Of a stretch of 64,000 nucleotides of DNA, positions 35,085 to 44,580 are shown one piece after another. Each line of letters starts with the position of its first letter. Position 1 is the stretch's first letter. The notes under the pieces were generated by a model. It did not search any database. It was not told the DNA's origin and saw only the letters and a program-made list of their open reading frames with translations. Source of the stretch: Hysterangium stoloniferum (lineage: Eukaryota; Basidiomycota; Agaricomycetes; Hysterangiales; Hysterangiaceae); assembly GCA_015178975.1 (NCBI GenBank), contig WHVD01000075.1, forward strand, positions 310,001-374,000, in the 5' to 3' direction. A program made the translations under genes and the position numbers.

Positions 35085-36778
35085 ATGTATGTTCCGTCCC
35101 CTGTATATTTAGTGTCTAACCTCTTTCTTATTTTTTTAGGTCTTCCCACACTGCTGCTACTTCCCTATGTGATCAACCAGAAGAGATTTTGGAAGCCATT
35201 ATATCAGAAATTGAAAATCCACAGCATTTATTACACTTGGCATTAACTCAAAAACGTTTTAGAGATTTGATAATTCCGTGGCATATCCGGTATCGAGTCA
35301 TATTTGCTAAAATCTCGGATATCGGCCTTTGGGAACACCTCGCTTCTCGAAGGGATCTGGCATCCCGTGTTCACATGCTAGATATAACGACAGGGGAACA
35401 TTCATTGGACTCGCGGGGACGTCAAATTTTCGTACGCAGGTACCTTCGAGATGATCAGTCATATTCTGCAACGAAACTAAGCGAAGAGGAGCAGGCCTCG
35501 TGTCTAGCTAACTTCCGCGCGGCTCTAAGGTTAATGGTTAACCTAGATCGTTTCTTTATATCATCTGGTTTCAAAACCGACTTTGTATCACGACTGGACT
35601 TTGCAAACACGTTGAAACAAATAGTTCCCAGACATATTCAAGAACTGTGTCTTCGTGGATTTGATGTGTCTACTAATAGTTTAAATGAGTGGCTCCAGGT
35701 GGGCTTTTGTGCGCGGAATGTCGGATGATAAAATAATAACATTTCAATTAGATCTTCCACTTTGCATATCTCACTCAACTCTCTATTACGGTCAACCCCT
35801 GGGACCCCCTCCCAGATAACGACCAGAACCTCCTGACCATTCTTTGTCTCGCTCCCCGACTACGTGATTTATATATCAATATACCTTACTCACAACTTTT
35901 ACTTGCGACACTCAGGAATGTACATCTGCCAGAACTCTTACGCCTTGGTATTCAATCCGTACAAGGCAGAAACGAGGTTCTCAGGGAGGATGAATCACAA
36001 GACATCATGCACAACTTTGTCAGAAGGCATAACAAGTTAATGAGCCTTTCATTGCATGGATCATTTCTTGCACGCGGGATTTTCCATACAAACAGCCTCC
36101 CGGGCTTAAGAAGTCTGAGTATATGGCCGTGTGAAGCCGAGATATTAGACCTTTGGCCCGTTGACTTCGGTAGACAGCTTCGCCACCTCACCGCCGCAAT
36201 AAATGCAAGACGGTGGGACCTGCTCTCGCACATGACCGAATTAGTTATTTTGGAAATATCGATGAGGTCCTATTCCTTGTTGACGGAACTGAACGTGCTG
36301 CCGAATCTTCAGGTTTTGGACTTAAGTACCATGTTCCCAGATACCATGTTCCCAGATAGGAAGAGGGTTGATTTAGACCAATTTGTACGTATGCTGGTAA
36401 TAACTTGTGATCTGTTTCCTTTGACGAACACTTGCGTTCTAGCTCAGCCAGTTATACAAATTTCCCAATCTGCGATACCTTTCTGTGCGCGACGGTTTCT
36501 TCAGGTCATCCGATGCTATTGTTATCGGCAAAAAGGTCACAGAGATACTACCCCTTTTGGAAGGCCTCAGGGTCGAATTTTATGACGAGAACAACAATGG
36601 GGAGGACATAGAAGCTATCGAAATACAGTGGATTTATAACCAGAAAATGTGCCGATATACGACAATTGGGAGGAAGGGCAGATGCTCCAGTCTTCTAGAC
36701 AACACTAGTGGGCCGTTTGAGAGATTGAAGGGAACGAAGTACCCCGATGATTTTTATTACGGCGGGTTGAGGTACTAG
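35085..36778 (+). CDS. F-box protein with LRR-like C-terminal region
   Basis: Proposed exons: 35,085-35,086, 35,140-35,698, 35,752-36,384 and 36,443-36,778, giving about 509 residues. Introns are 53, 53 and 58 nt with GT...AG ends, and all phases agree. Near the N-terminus (residues about 15-50) the pattern EEILEAIISEIENPQHLLHLALTQ followed later by RFRDLIIPWHIRYRVI is an F-box as found in many basidiomycete proteins; such proteins join a substrate to an SCF ubiquitin ligase. The rest has repeated leucine-rich segments (LRDLYI, LMSLSLHG, LRSLSIW, LQVLDLS, LRYLSVRDG), so an LRR-type substrate domain is likely. The first exon supplies only AT of the ATG, split by an intron; this start is an inference. 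The frame is intact to the stop at 36,778. The substrate is unknown. Confidence 0.8.
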
Positions 36779-36865
36779 GATGCCAAACTTGCGATATGCA
36801 GTATCATCGGGCTCAGGTACTAGGATGCCAAACTTGCGATGCAGTATCATTCCCATCAGAACGAA
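36760..36865 (+). repeat. tandem duplication across the F-box gene stop
   Basis: GGTACTAGGATGCCAAACTTGCGAT occurs twice, starting near 36,769 and 36,813, followed in each case by GCAGTATCAT. The first copy contains the stop codon of the F-box gene. A third partial echo, CCCCGATGATTTTTATTACG, lies just before. Confidence 0.75.
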
Positions 36866-37122
36866 AGTGCCGAGTACAATTCTATAAATTGTCACTCATG
36901 TCGCACTATACCAACTATTTGTACTGAATTTCCTTTGGCAATATTACGATCTCGCCGACTAATACTTCGGGAATTCCGATTTACGCACAGAGTATTCCTC
37001 AGTATTTATAACCAAAGCATAGGTGAAATAAGAATATCTAATAAAGACGTCAGCAGTTATTAGAATTAATAAACTGTAGTGTTAATAAGCCTCCCCCTTG
37101 CTTCAACACCCCTCCTTTTAAG

Positions 37123-37305
37123 ATTCAGGTGACGCCCAATCCTGGTATCCGCTTGGCTGCACCTACATGCAAGGCCAAAAATACGATAAAGCCTACGAAG
37201 TCTACCAGCAAGCCATCGACCGTGACCCTACATTCAAGTGTTTGATTGGCGTACTCTACTTCCAAATAAACTCATACCGTGACGCTCAATCCGAATCAAC
37301 CCTCA
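37123..37305 (+). pseudogene. Cyc8/Ssn6-like TPR fragment
   Basis: The plus strand reads, from about 37,128, DAQSWYPLGCTYMQGQKYD, then KAYEVYQQAIDRDPTFKC and LIGVLYFQINSYRDAQ. This is the very characteristic TPR repeat of the general co-repressor Cyc8/Ssn6, where the sequence W-x-L-G-R-x-Y-M-x-G-Q-x-Y-x-K-A-Y-E-A-Y-Q-Q-A-V is followed by a short spacer and S-I-G-V-L-Y-F-Q-I-N-Q-Y-R-D-A-L. Several residues expected in the spacer are absent, and no further TPRs follow. It is a captured or leftover fragment of a host gene between the F-box gene and a copia fossil. Confidence 0.8.
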
Positions 37306-37324
37306 CATCAATATGGTGTGATTA

Positions 37325-38420
37325 TTGAGATACGAGCGTTGAACTGGAGCGAGTGGAGCCGTGTGTATACGAACGTTGAACTGGAGCGAGTGGAGTCGTG
37401 TATATGATGCAATAGGTGATCCATATTATGATGCGACTTATGATGTATTGATCCACTTAGGTGGATAAACTCTATCCACCTGTACGATATAAATATACGA
37501 GAATTAGCGTAACGAATAACAACTCATCTTACACTCGTTAATCTTCAGTGATTCGACCTAGGAAGTGTCTATGAGAGCTGTAATAGCCAAGTCAGCGTAT
37601 GTGAGTGACCTTTTTAGGCATAGAGGCCGAGCGAGATCGCACCTCACGAATAATTCATTTTCACAACGTACGTACGTTGACAACATTATAGCACGATTCG
37701 GTTTGCAAGATGCGAAACCGTTATCCACCCCGCTCGACCCTCACCAAACACCTATCCATGACACAGATACCGAGCACGCCTCGACAGTACGAAGAGATGC
37801 GTAACGGGCCCTACCGCGAATCGATGGGATTACTCATGTCCTCTGCACTTGGCACGCGCCCCAATATCCCATTTGCAGTATCGCTGCTCTCGCAATTCAT
37901 GCAGAACCTTGGACGACCTCATTGGGAAGCCCTCAAAAGAGTTTTCTGGTACCTCCAGGCATTAAACAACTATACATCTTTGATTAGTACTTCGGGAGGG
38001 ACAAGGTGCGGAGGGAAATGGTATAGAAGGCTATACCGACGCGGACTGGGCTTCAAAGGAACACCGCCATTCATTCTCCGGCTAAATCTTCACGATCGAG
38101 GGGGCGCTGTGTCTTGGAGTTCCAAGAAACAACTAATTATCATGCTATCAAGCACCAAAGCCGATTATATTGCAGCAACCCACGGAACTAAGGAAGCATT
38201 ATGGATATGCGCGTTGGTTGCAGAAATTGCTCGCCCGCTCACTTGACTACTCTCGCTTTATTGCGACAACCATTCGGCGATCGCTATCGCTAAAACGATG
38301 AATTCCGTGCACGAATGAACAAATGAAACACATTGATATACATTATTCGGGTGTCTAAACAATGCATGCATATTGCAGATGTCTCCACTAACGACAATCC
38401 AGCCGATCTCTTCACTTCCG
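37325..38420 (+). mobile_element. Ty1/copia fossil (3' part of pol and LTR-like sequence)
   Basis: 37,565-38,246 carries reading frames of copia reverse transcriptase C-terminus and RNase H: YVDNIIARFGLQDAKPLSTP, the LMSSALGTRPNIPFAVSLLSQF block and, further on, the SWSSKKQ and SSTKADYIAATHGTKEALW block, which are hallmarks of Ty1/copia. The element is broken in several places, and only the 3' end of pol remains. 37,325-37,560 has two 37-bp direct repeats (GTTGAACTGGAGCGAGTGGAG) and inverted words GGTGGATAAACTCTATCCACC that may be LTR sequence. Confidence 0.85.
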
Positions 38421-38539
38421 CGCACGAAGGTTGAATCTTTGCTCTAATTGAATCTTTTGCTCGAAATATTAACTAACCGAAAACCGTACCGCCATAAATC
38501 GCCTCAGACGCCGTTGTGCGTTCAGGGTCCTCAGAGATA

Positions 38540-38755
38540 AGGCTCGACTTCGCGAACTTTGCGTGTTAAGTTCTTGCCGGCAACACTGCCACCACTATCA
38601 TCGTCACCGTCACCGTCATCGTATCGCCACTACCGATGCCAATCTTGGATAGTTCCCTGATTCGAATTGTTAGCCGTATCCCGTGCCGACATCTTGTCAT
38701 TCCGCTCCAGGGGACTTTCTTCGATCCCGATTACTTCCTTGGATGCTCCAAAGTT
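38540..38755 (+). repeat. duplicated 215-bp segment (partner 42,717-42,925)
   Basis: Begins CGACTTCGCGAACTTTGCGTG and contains GTTAAGTTCTTGCCGGCAACACTGCC and GGGGACTTTCTTCGATCCCG, all present with few changes at 42,717-42,925. Both end near CTTGGATGCTC. The (GTCACC)n-like stretch inside is shared as well. Confidence 0.85.
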
Positions 38756-38894
38756 AGATCATCTCCGACACATGAGGGATCTGCTGCCACCCACAGTGCA
38801 AAGGAATGCAACAATTTGAAGGATGCCGGCAGATATTCTACCTTTGGAATTGAGAAATGTCGCAGAAAGTATGGAATTTACGCAAACCAGCCCG

Positions 38895-40010
38895 TCATAA
38901 CCACATGCTGTACACAGGGATGACTCTGAGGCAAAGGATGCCATCAAGTTCAGCACTGGGTGCCCGATTGTTGCTGGTGGTAGAGTGCAGACACCTCGTC
39001 ACTTTGGACAACCTTTTGTCTGCTCTGCCAGGCGGCCTAAGGGCTGAAAGGAGGTGAAAATGACAAAAGGAAGATCTCTGTGGGACATATGGTGAAGTGA
39101 CTAGGAACTGTGCTACCATGATTGAATCCGATGTTCCGGGTGCCCGGGAATGCTCATCTTGGCGCGTTCGGGAGGAAGTCGGAAATGCAACCTTGAAATA
39201 GGGCGCCCGCTATGTTGTCCCTTGAGGCGACATATTCAGTCCTCAACTGTATCCGGTTTATCGTCATTAGTTTGTGAATCTCTTTCAAGATCTTGTTTGT
39301 CTCTTTACTGTGAGACCAGCCCTTGTTCATTACTGCTATGGCTCTGCTATTGTCCGACTGCGCCTGGAACATTGGCTGTCATGGGTGCTGGCTGCAGTGT
39401 CATCTTTAAGCCAATCTCTACCACCACAACTTATACCGTGCCCACTCTGAAGCCGGGTGTTCATTTCCATACGGCCAATGTCACATGGGAACCGTGCACC
39501 CACTCTGAAGCCGGGTGCTCATTTCCATATGGCCTAGTGGTCGTCCACTACCACGCCTAGCCCAAAGGATGTGCTACCAGCCGATGTCAACCACGTTGAA
39601 AGACTGGTAGCTCGTTCGGTAGGTGTCTCAAAACATATTGTATCCATGAAAGATCTGCTAAAATCGCCGCATGAAGGATCAATTTTGCTGGTTGTGAATG
39701 GAAACTGTTTGCTAATGTTGAAATCAAGCATAGAAATGCCCGAATCCATGGGAAAATGGACGAGACATGAACCAGCTTCCCATGCAACCTCTGCAATATT
39801 TGGCGTGAATGTGCTCCACTGGCGAATCAACTCCATGGTTGCCTCGGGGTTTTCAGCTGGGACTGCTACCATTTTGGGATGCAGGTCCCATATAAGACCT
39901 GTGTGCTTCTGGATAGCAGAAAAAGGCCAGGTTTTTTTCTGAGTCCACAGTACAATGAACTGAGCTGTTAGGGCCAATTGGCCTGGTACAATAGATAGGA
40001 AATTGCCCAC
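38895..40010 (-). mobile_element. DIRS-like retroelement fossil (RT C-terminus and RNase H)
   Basis: On the minus strand, 39,534-40,010 gives 158 residues ending in ATSLSTWLTSAGSTSFGLGVVVDDH, and 39,154-39,372 gives SDNSRAIAVMNKGWS and TEYVASRDNIAGAL. These are the RNase H motifs (D...SDN...SRDN-ADAL type) of the tyrosine-recombinase (DIRS-like) retroelements common in Agaricomycetes. 38,895-39,119 may belong to the following region. The element is broken in a few places and much of it is missing. The assignment to DIRS rather than another RT-RNase H class is moderate. Confidence 0.6.
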
Positions 40011-40479
40011 CCATTTGAGTAGCCATGGCCATTGGTTAGGTCATAATGACCTCATATTCTACTTATTTTTTACCCTTTATTTACCATGTGATCCCCCTCT
40101 CTGAGACAAGAGGGGAGTGTAGAAAGGCTGTACTGGCCAGGAGCATATATTGTACTATAGACTGTATGTCTCTTCCATACTCCCATCCACAATAAGTGTT
40201 ATTCAAGAGAGAAGGAGACAAGTGATCCTCAAGTCTGCCTGTACATGGTATATATTGTTCCCAGCGATGAGAAAGGTTTCTCAGGCAGACTGGAGTTATA
40301 TAACACAAAAGATAAATGCACAAAGGGAATATTCAAACAAATAGATTTATAAAAAATTTCAGCACTAACATGCAGGAACCGAGAGGATCATGCCGTCAAC
40401 CCGTCTTAATCAGGTCATGCATGCAGTCGACTCTCTATTAACCTTGATAACCACTCCCTTAAAACCCTAGGATTTTCAT

Positions 40480-41640
40480 ATGAAAGTTTGTTTCCAGGCT
40501 ATTCGCACTCTCTTGTACCCCATATCCCATACCCTGGAGTGTCCATGGAACACATGGATTATGGAGGAGTCAACTGTAATAAATGATAAAGATAATAGGC
40601 CGATTTATAAAATTTCAAGCCGCACGCCGCTTCGTACAATTGCAAGCCTATGCTCAACTTCAGCAATACTTAGCACACGCTCCTGCTTTCACTCGGTCCT
40701 TCATCCCCGATGATGGTGAAGACAGCAAATGTATACAGCCGCCGCCGCAGACTCAGAATCAGATGCAAACACCTTCAACTCCAAGTCCGAATCCGCTCCA
40801 GCTCCAAATCTCCAAGCAGATACCAGCAGCGGTAGTAACATGAACGTCTCCATAGCCTTCAATACTAGCAACAACAACGTGCCGTTCAACACCGTCCCCA
40901 TCTCACCGCCCTTTGGAGGTGAGGGAGCATTGGGATCCGGAGGCGGGGACTTTATGTTTGCAGCAGCAGCAAAGGCTGCAGGGTCATGGTCTAAAGGGTT
41001 GTCATGCACGCGATTGGCGCCATTCTTGGGGTGTTTTGTCGGGGTGCATCGGTGTCAACTGCGTATCCGCATACAGCAGTCTTCCCATCCCAATTCCAAT
41101 TGCAACCCTGCACCGGATATCTTCACACCGGTTTCATTAACGACGTAGAATTCCAGCCGTTTTATTATTTGTCCGGAGTTTTCGTTTCAGATGCCCTTGG
41201 CGGCGGGGACGGGGGAGGCGGCGCAGATCCAACCACAGTCACGGTCGCAGCTCTATTGCCACAATTGCAGTCTCAACGCCAACCGCAACACAAACTCCAC
41301 ATTCGATCTCAATCTCAACCCGACTTCCAATGACAATGATAGCTCGCCAAAACTCCCTTCCAAACCCTCGTAGTCGCAATTCCACGCGCACCCCAACCCC
41401 AACCTCAGTTTCGACCCGGACCGATCCTTTTGCTTTCTATTCCCGTGGCTTAATAGGCCTAAGCTGCTACTGCGTAACAAGCTCAGGCGCCGTAGCAGAG
41501 TCAAGCGAGGAAACATGGTCAAAGTCAACATCATCATCATCAATCCCCAAACGGTACCAGTGTCAGGAGTATTGCGCCTGCTCTAGCATCAAGGCAGAGT
41601 AGCGTGGAAGTGGGGGCAGGGGTAGGGGCGGTGGATAGGT
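40480..41640 (+). pseudogene. C-terminal tail of PrtT-like transcription factor (copy at 40 kb)
   Basis: Starts with the sequence that ends the MHR-containing exon in the fuller copy (GGAGTCAACTGTAATAAATG at 40,568), then RRFVQLQAYAQLQQY (frame 40,583-40,843) and the conserved NVSIAFNTSNNNVPFN and GSGGGDFMFAAAA (frame 40,729-41,148). A Pro/Gln/Ser-rich stretch follows (41,191-41,602), likely disordered. The DNA-binding and MHR parts are missing: upstream lies a DIRS-like fossil. A GT...CAG pair (41,638-41,713) looks like an intron. Confidence 0.6.
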
Positions 41641-42716
41641 GAGTTAGATGCATGGTCCAGATTCAGAGATTGGGAAGCTCAATCTGGACTGCTGTTTGCG
41701 TTTGCGTTTGCAGGTGCAGGGTGAACGGGCGCATGTGCAGACGCAATTCCAGACTTGGACGCAAGGTCAAGCGCAAGTGCATAGTAAGAAGCAATTCTGA
41801 GCTCGAGAGTCTTGATCTTAAACTCACGTTTTATGTTCAAGGCCATTTGGGGGTTCAAGTGCAACCGGAAACACACCAAGTTCATGCACAAGCCCAGGCA
41901 CAGACAGCGATAAGACCACATTCTCAGTTTTGAGTCTCAATTTCAACCGCATCGGCCTCAGTTTCATTCCCAACCTCAAACTATTTTGTATATACGACGG
42001 CCCGGTGTAATCTTTCTTCATGGCGTGGTCTACCACCATACGATATTAGGATGGAAAGGCAGGACATCTGGTTTGGCAGTCGCCTGTATGGGATTTTCGA
42101 CTGCGTAGGACTTCGTTCACATTGGATTTTCATCTAAATTGGATTTTCATCTATATTGGATTTTCATCTACATCGGATTTTCATCTACATTGGATTTTCA
42201 TCTCCATTGGATTCCTACCTATATTGGATTCCTTACATCGGACTTAATACGGGATTAGCGTTAGCATTGACACGGATTTCCTCTTGGCACCGAGGAAGGG
42301 ATTTCCGCGACATTGCATCTCGCATGTTACGTCGTTGCACATTCACATCCCTTCGACCGACATTCATATTCACATCCACACGGCCATTCACATCGCCTCT
42401 GTCAATGTCATTCCGATTGGCATCAATCGCGGTGTTGTCTCTGGCCGCGGAGGAATCTGCATCTGTTAACTGAAGTCTCACTTGCATTGGTGTCAAGGCT
42501 TGCTCATCTACTCTTTGGTGCCAGCGCTCATCTCATCTATCCTCAATCTTCAATCGCACTTTGACACCGATGTAGTGCGTGTGACGATCTTCGGACCTGG
42601 GGAATGAGATCCGACTGATCGGATTCTTGGATTCTTGGATTCCCGGGGTATTTTTCAAATTCTATCAGATTCGCCGCCACTCTATAATTTTACTCCACCA
42701 TTTCAACGCCGTCTTA
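41641..42716. other. low-complexity stretch between transcription-factor tail and duplicated segment
   Basis: Contains an 18-bp minisatellite (42,121-42,240) and CAGGTGCAGGG-like repeats with Gln-rich frames (41,713-41,935), perhaps more of the transcription-factor tail. No separate gene is visible. Short frames over 42,233-42,496 are compositional. Confidence 0.4.
42121..42240 (+). repeat. 18-bp minisatellite ATTGGATTTTCATCTACA
   Basis: About six and a half units with substitutions, period 18 bp, starting CACATTGGATTTTCATC at 42,119. The last units are degenerate (ATTGGATTCCTACCTATA). Confidence 0.85.
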
Positions 42717-43320
42717 ATGCGACTTCGGGAACTTTGGGTGTTAAGTTCTTGCCGGCAACACTGCCACCACTATCGTCGTCACCGTCACCGTCATCGCCAC
42801 CACCGATGCCAATCTTCGATAGTTCCCTGATTCGAATTGCTAGCCGATCCCGCGCCGACATCTCGTCATTCCGCTCCAGGGGACTTTCTTCGATCCCGAA
42901 TACTTCCTTGGATGCTCTGTACCTTCTTGGATCCCGCATACTCGGTCCCGCTTCAACTTACTGCAATTCTGTCGCCGCCGGCTTCTTTCGCTTTCCACCG
43001 TCAACGTCTTTCGTCTTCTGTCTTCCATTCGTGCCTATCCCATCTTGCCGCTCTCTTTTCCAGTGCTATCCCGCCATTGTTTCTAGCCCGCGCCATTCCT
43101 GCCATCACTTCCGCACTATCCACCCGAACGCACGATTCCCACTCCGCACGCGATGGCCAGGCTGTCTCCCCAAACTTCAACTGCCCATCTCTCTCTTTCT
43201 ATCAACTACAGCCCCACCACTTGGTCATCCCATCGCGAGTTAGGCTTCCGTACACCCAGATATTACACCTCTTTTCAATTTGTGTGCACTACGCAGGGTT
43301 GTGCAACTGCACTCTAGATA
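42717..43320 (+). repeat. duplicated segment (partners 38,540 and 48,040)
   Basis: Two parts. The first (42,717-42,925) is the partner of 38,540-38,755. The second (42,955-43,320) matches 48,060-48,430 over words such as CTTTCTATCAACTACAGCC, CACCCGAACGCACGATTC and GATATTACACCTCTTTTCAATTTG. The reading frames are not maintained between the partners, so it is probably non-coding or decayed. Confidence 0.7.
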
Positions 43321-43324
43321 TGTA

Positions 43325-43860
43325 GATGCAAATGCGCACAAATAAGACACTCCTCAATCATCCTATTCCATCCCGAGTTAGAACGCGGATAAATATTGGA
43401 CCTCTTTGTCCTCTGTCTGTCTTCATCTTTGTTTGGGGAGAATGTGATGGGGGTGGTCGCACCATGTCCTTTCTGGCGCTCTCTTTCCCATTTGTGCGTA
43501 TCGGTGGTTCGCAGCCTCGCGTGGGGTATTTGTACGAATGCGGACACCTTCCATTCTATTCCATCTCGAGGTAGACTGCCCCATTTCCCCTCTTCGTCCT
43601 CTATGTCTGTCTATGTCTATTCTCACTGGAGACTCGGGGGTGGATGTCAATCGAAGAATAATCCGAGTGGAATGGGATGGGAGTGAAGGCGCTATGTTCT
43701 GTCTTTCCCTCTCTTTCCTAACTCGTGTGTATCGTGGTTTCCGCACATGAGGTGTATATGCGCGTTTTGGACTCCTAGATTGTTCTATCTCTCCACCCCA
43801 TCACTATCAGCATGCGATCTTCCCGCGACGCGGATATTACACCTCTTTCTCCGTTTGAGT
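43325..43860 (+). repeat. three-block dispersed repeat, copy at 43.3 kb
   Basis: The complete form of the module: block 1 (43,325-43,385, CACTCCTCAATCATCCTATTCC), block 2 (43,470-43,575, CGTATCGGTGGTTCGCAGCC then CGAATGCGGACACCTTCCATT) and block 3 (43,695-43,855, CGCGTTTTGGACTCC, then CCATCACTATCAGC and GATATTACACC). It lies 0.7 kb upstream of the transcription-factor copy at 44,581. Confidence 0.65.
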
Positions 43861-44580
43861 CTGCGACGATCTGCCAGATTTGTCCTTTTCCCCCTGGAAC
43901 CGCTACCGACACCTCAAACGCTTCGAGGAGCTTTCCACCTGCGAGCGTGATAGGTATGGCATACCGCCGACGATTCGTAGGATTCCAGGAGGGTCGCTAA
44001 TAAAAGAACAGAAAAGAATAACGAATAAATAGAAAGAATAAAGAAAAGTGTTAAAGAGAATAACGCTACTGCTCCCACCACAGGGCAAGCGGTTAGTCAA
44101 CCGACGCATCCGCCTTTGGAGTGTCAATGGGGAAGAATTCAGCGGAAACTAAAGCCTGGTCAGGAAGTCTGGAGTTGGATGCCGATGAGAGAAGCAGCGG
44201 ATTAGTGGTGGGGGCTGTGTTGGGACAAGCTGAGAGAGCGGCGTTGATGGCGTTTGAGAAGGGTGGGGGAAGACGAAGAATGCGGATAGTGGTACGCCCT
44301 CGGGATTGGGGATGTGTGAGAGGGATAGGGCATATGAAAGGAGCGGTGATACCGACGATGAGTGAAGTAGCGAAGGGAGGGGAGTCATGAGGGAGGGCCT
44401 TGGGACGGGGATTGTGAGAGGAAGTGGAGGGAGGCTGTAGGTGAGGAGGACGGGGACTCCCAGGGATAGAAACACGAACGCAAAGCTGGCCATAGACAAA
44501 ATCACCCTGCACATGCAAGAAAACCTCTTCCCTCCACCGCACATCTCCACCGACACACGCGCCCCTCTTGATCTGCACCT
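43861..44580. other. region upstream of the transcription-factor copy at 44.6 kb
   Basis: Equivalent to 17,020-17,600 in copy A. Frames on both strands (44,093-44,578 minus, 161 codons; 44,121-44,390 plus) are not maintained in copy A, so I read the region as 5' flank or decayed exon. No Zn(II)2Cys6 cluster (CX2CX6C) is visible, although the gene family would normally have one N-terminal to the part seen at 44,581. Confidence 0.4.

Noticed and set aside
44093-44578. 161-codon Pro/Ser-rich minus-strand frame
   Set aside because: It is not preserved in copy A or C and is probably a composition effect in the 5' flank of the transcription-factor gene.
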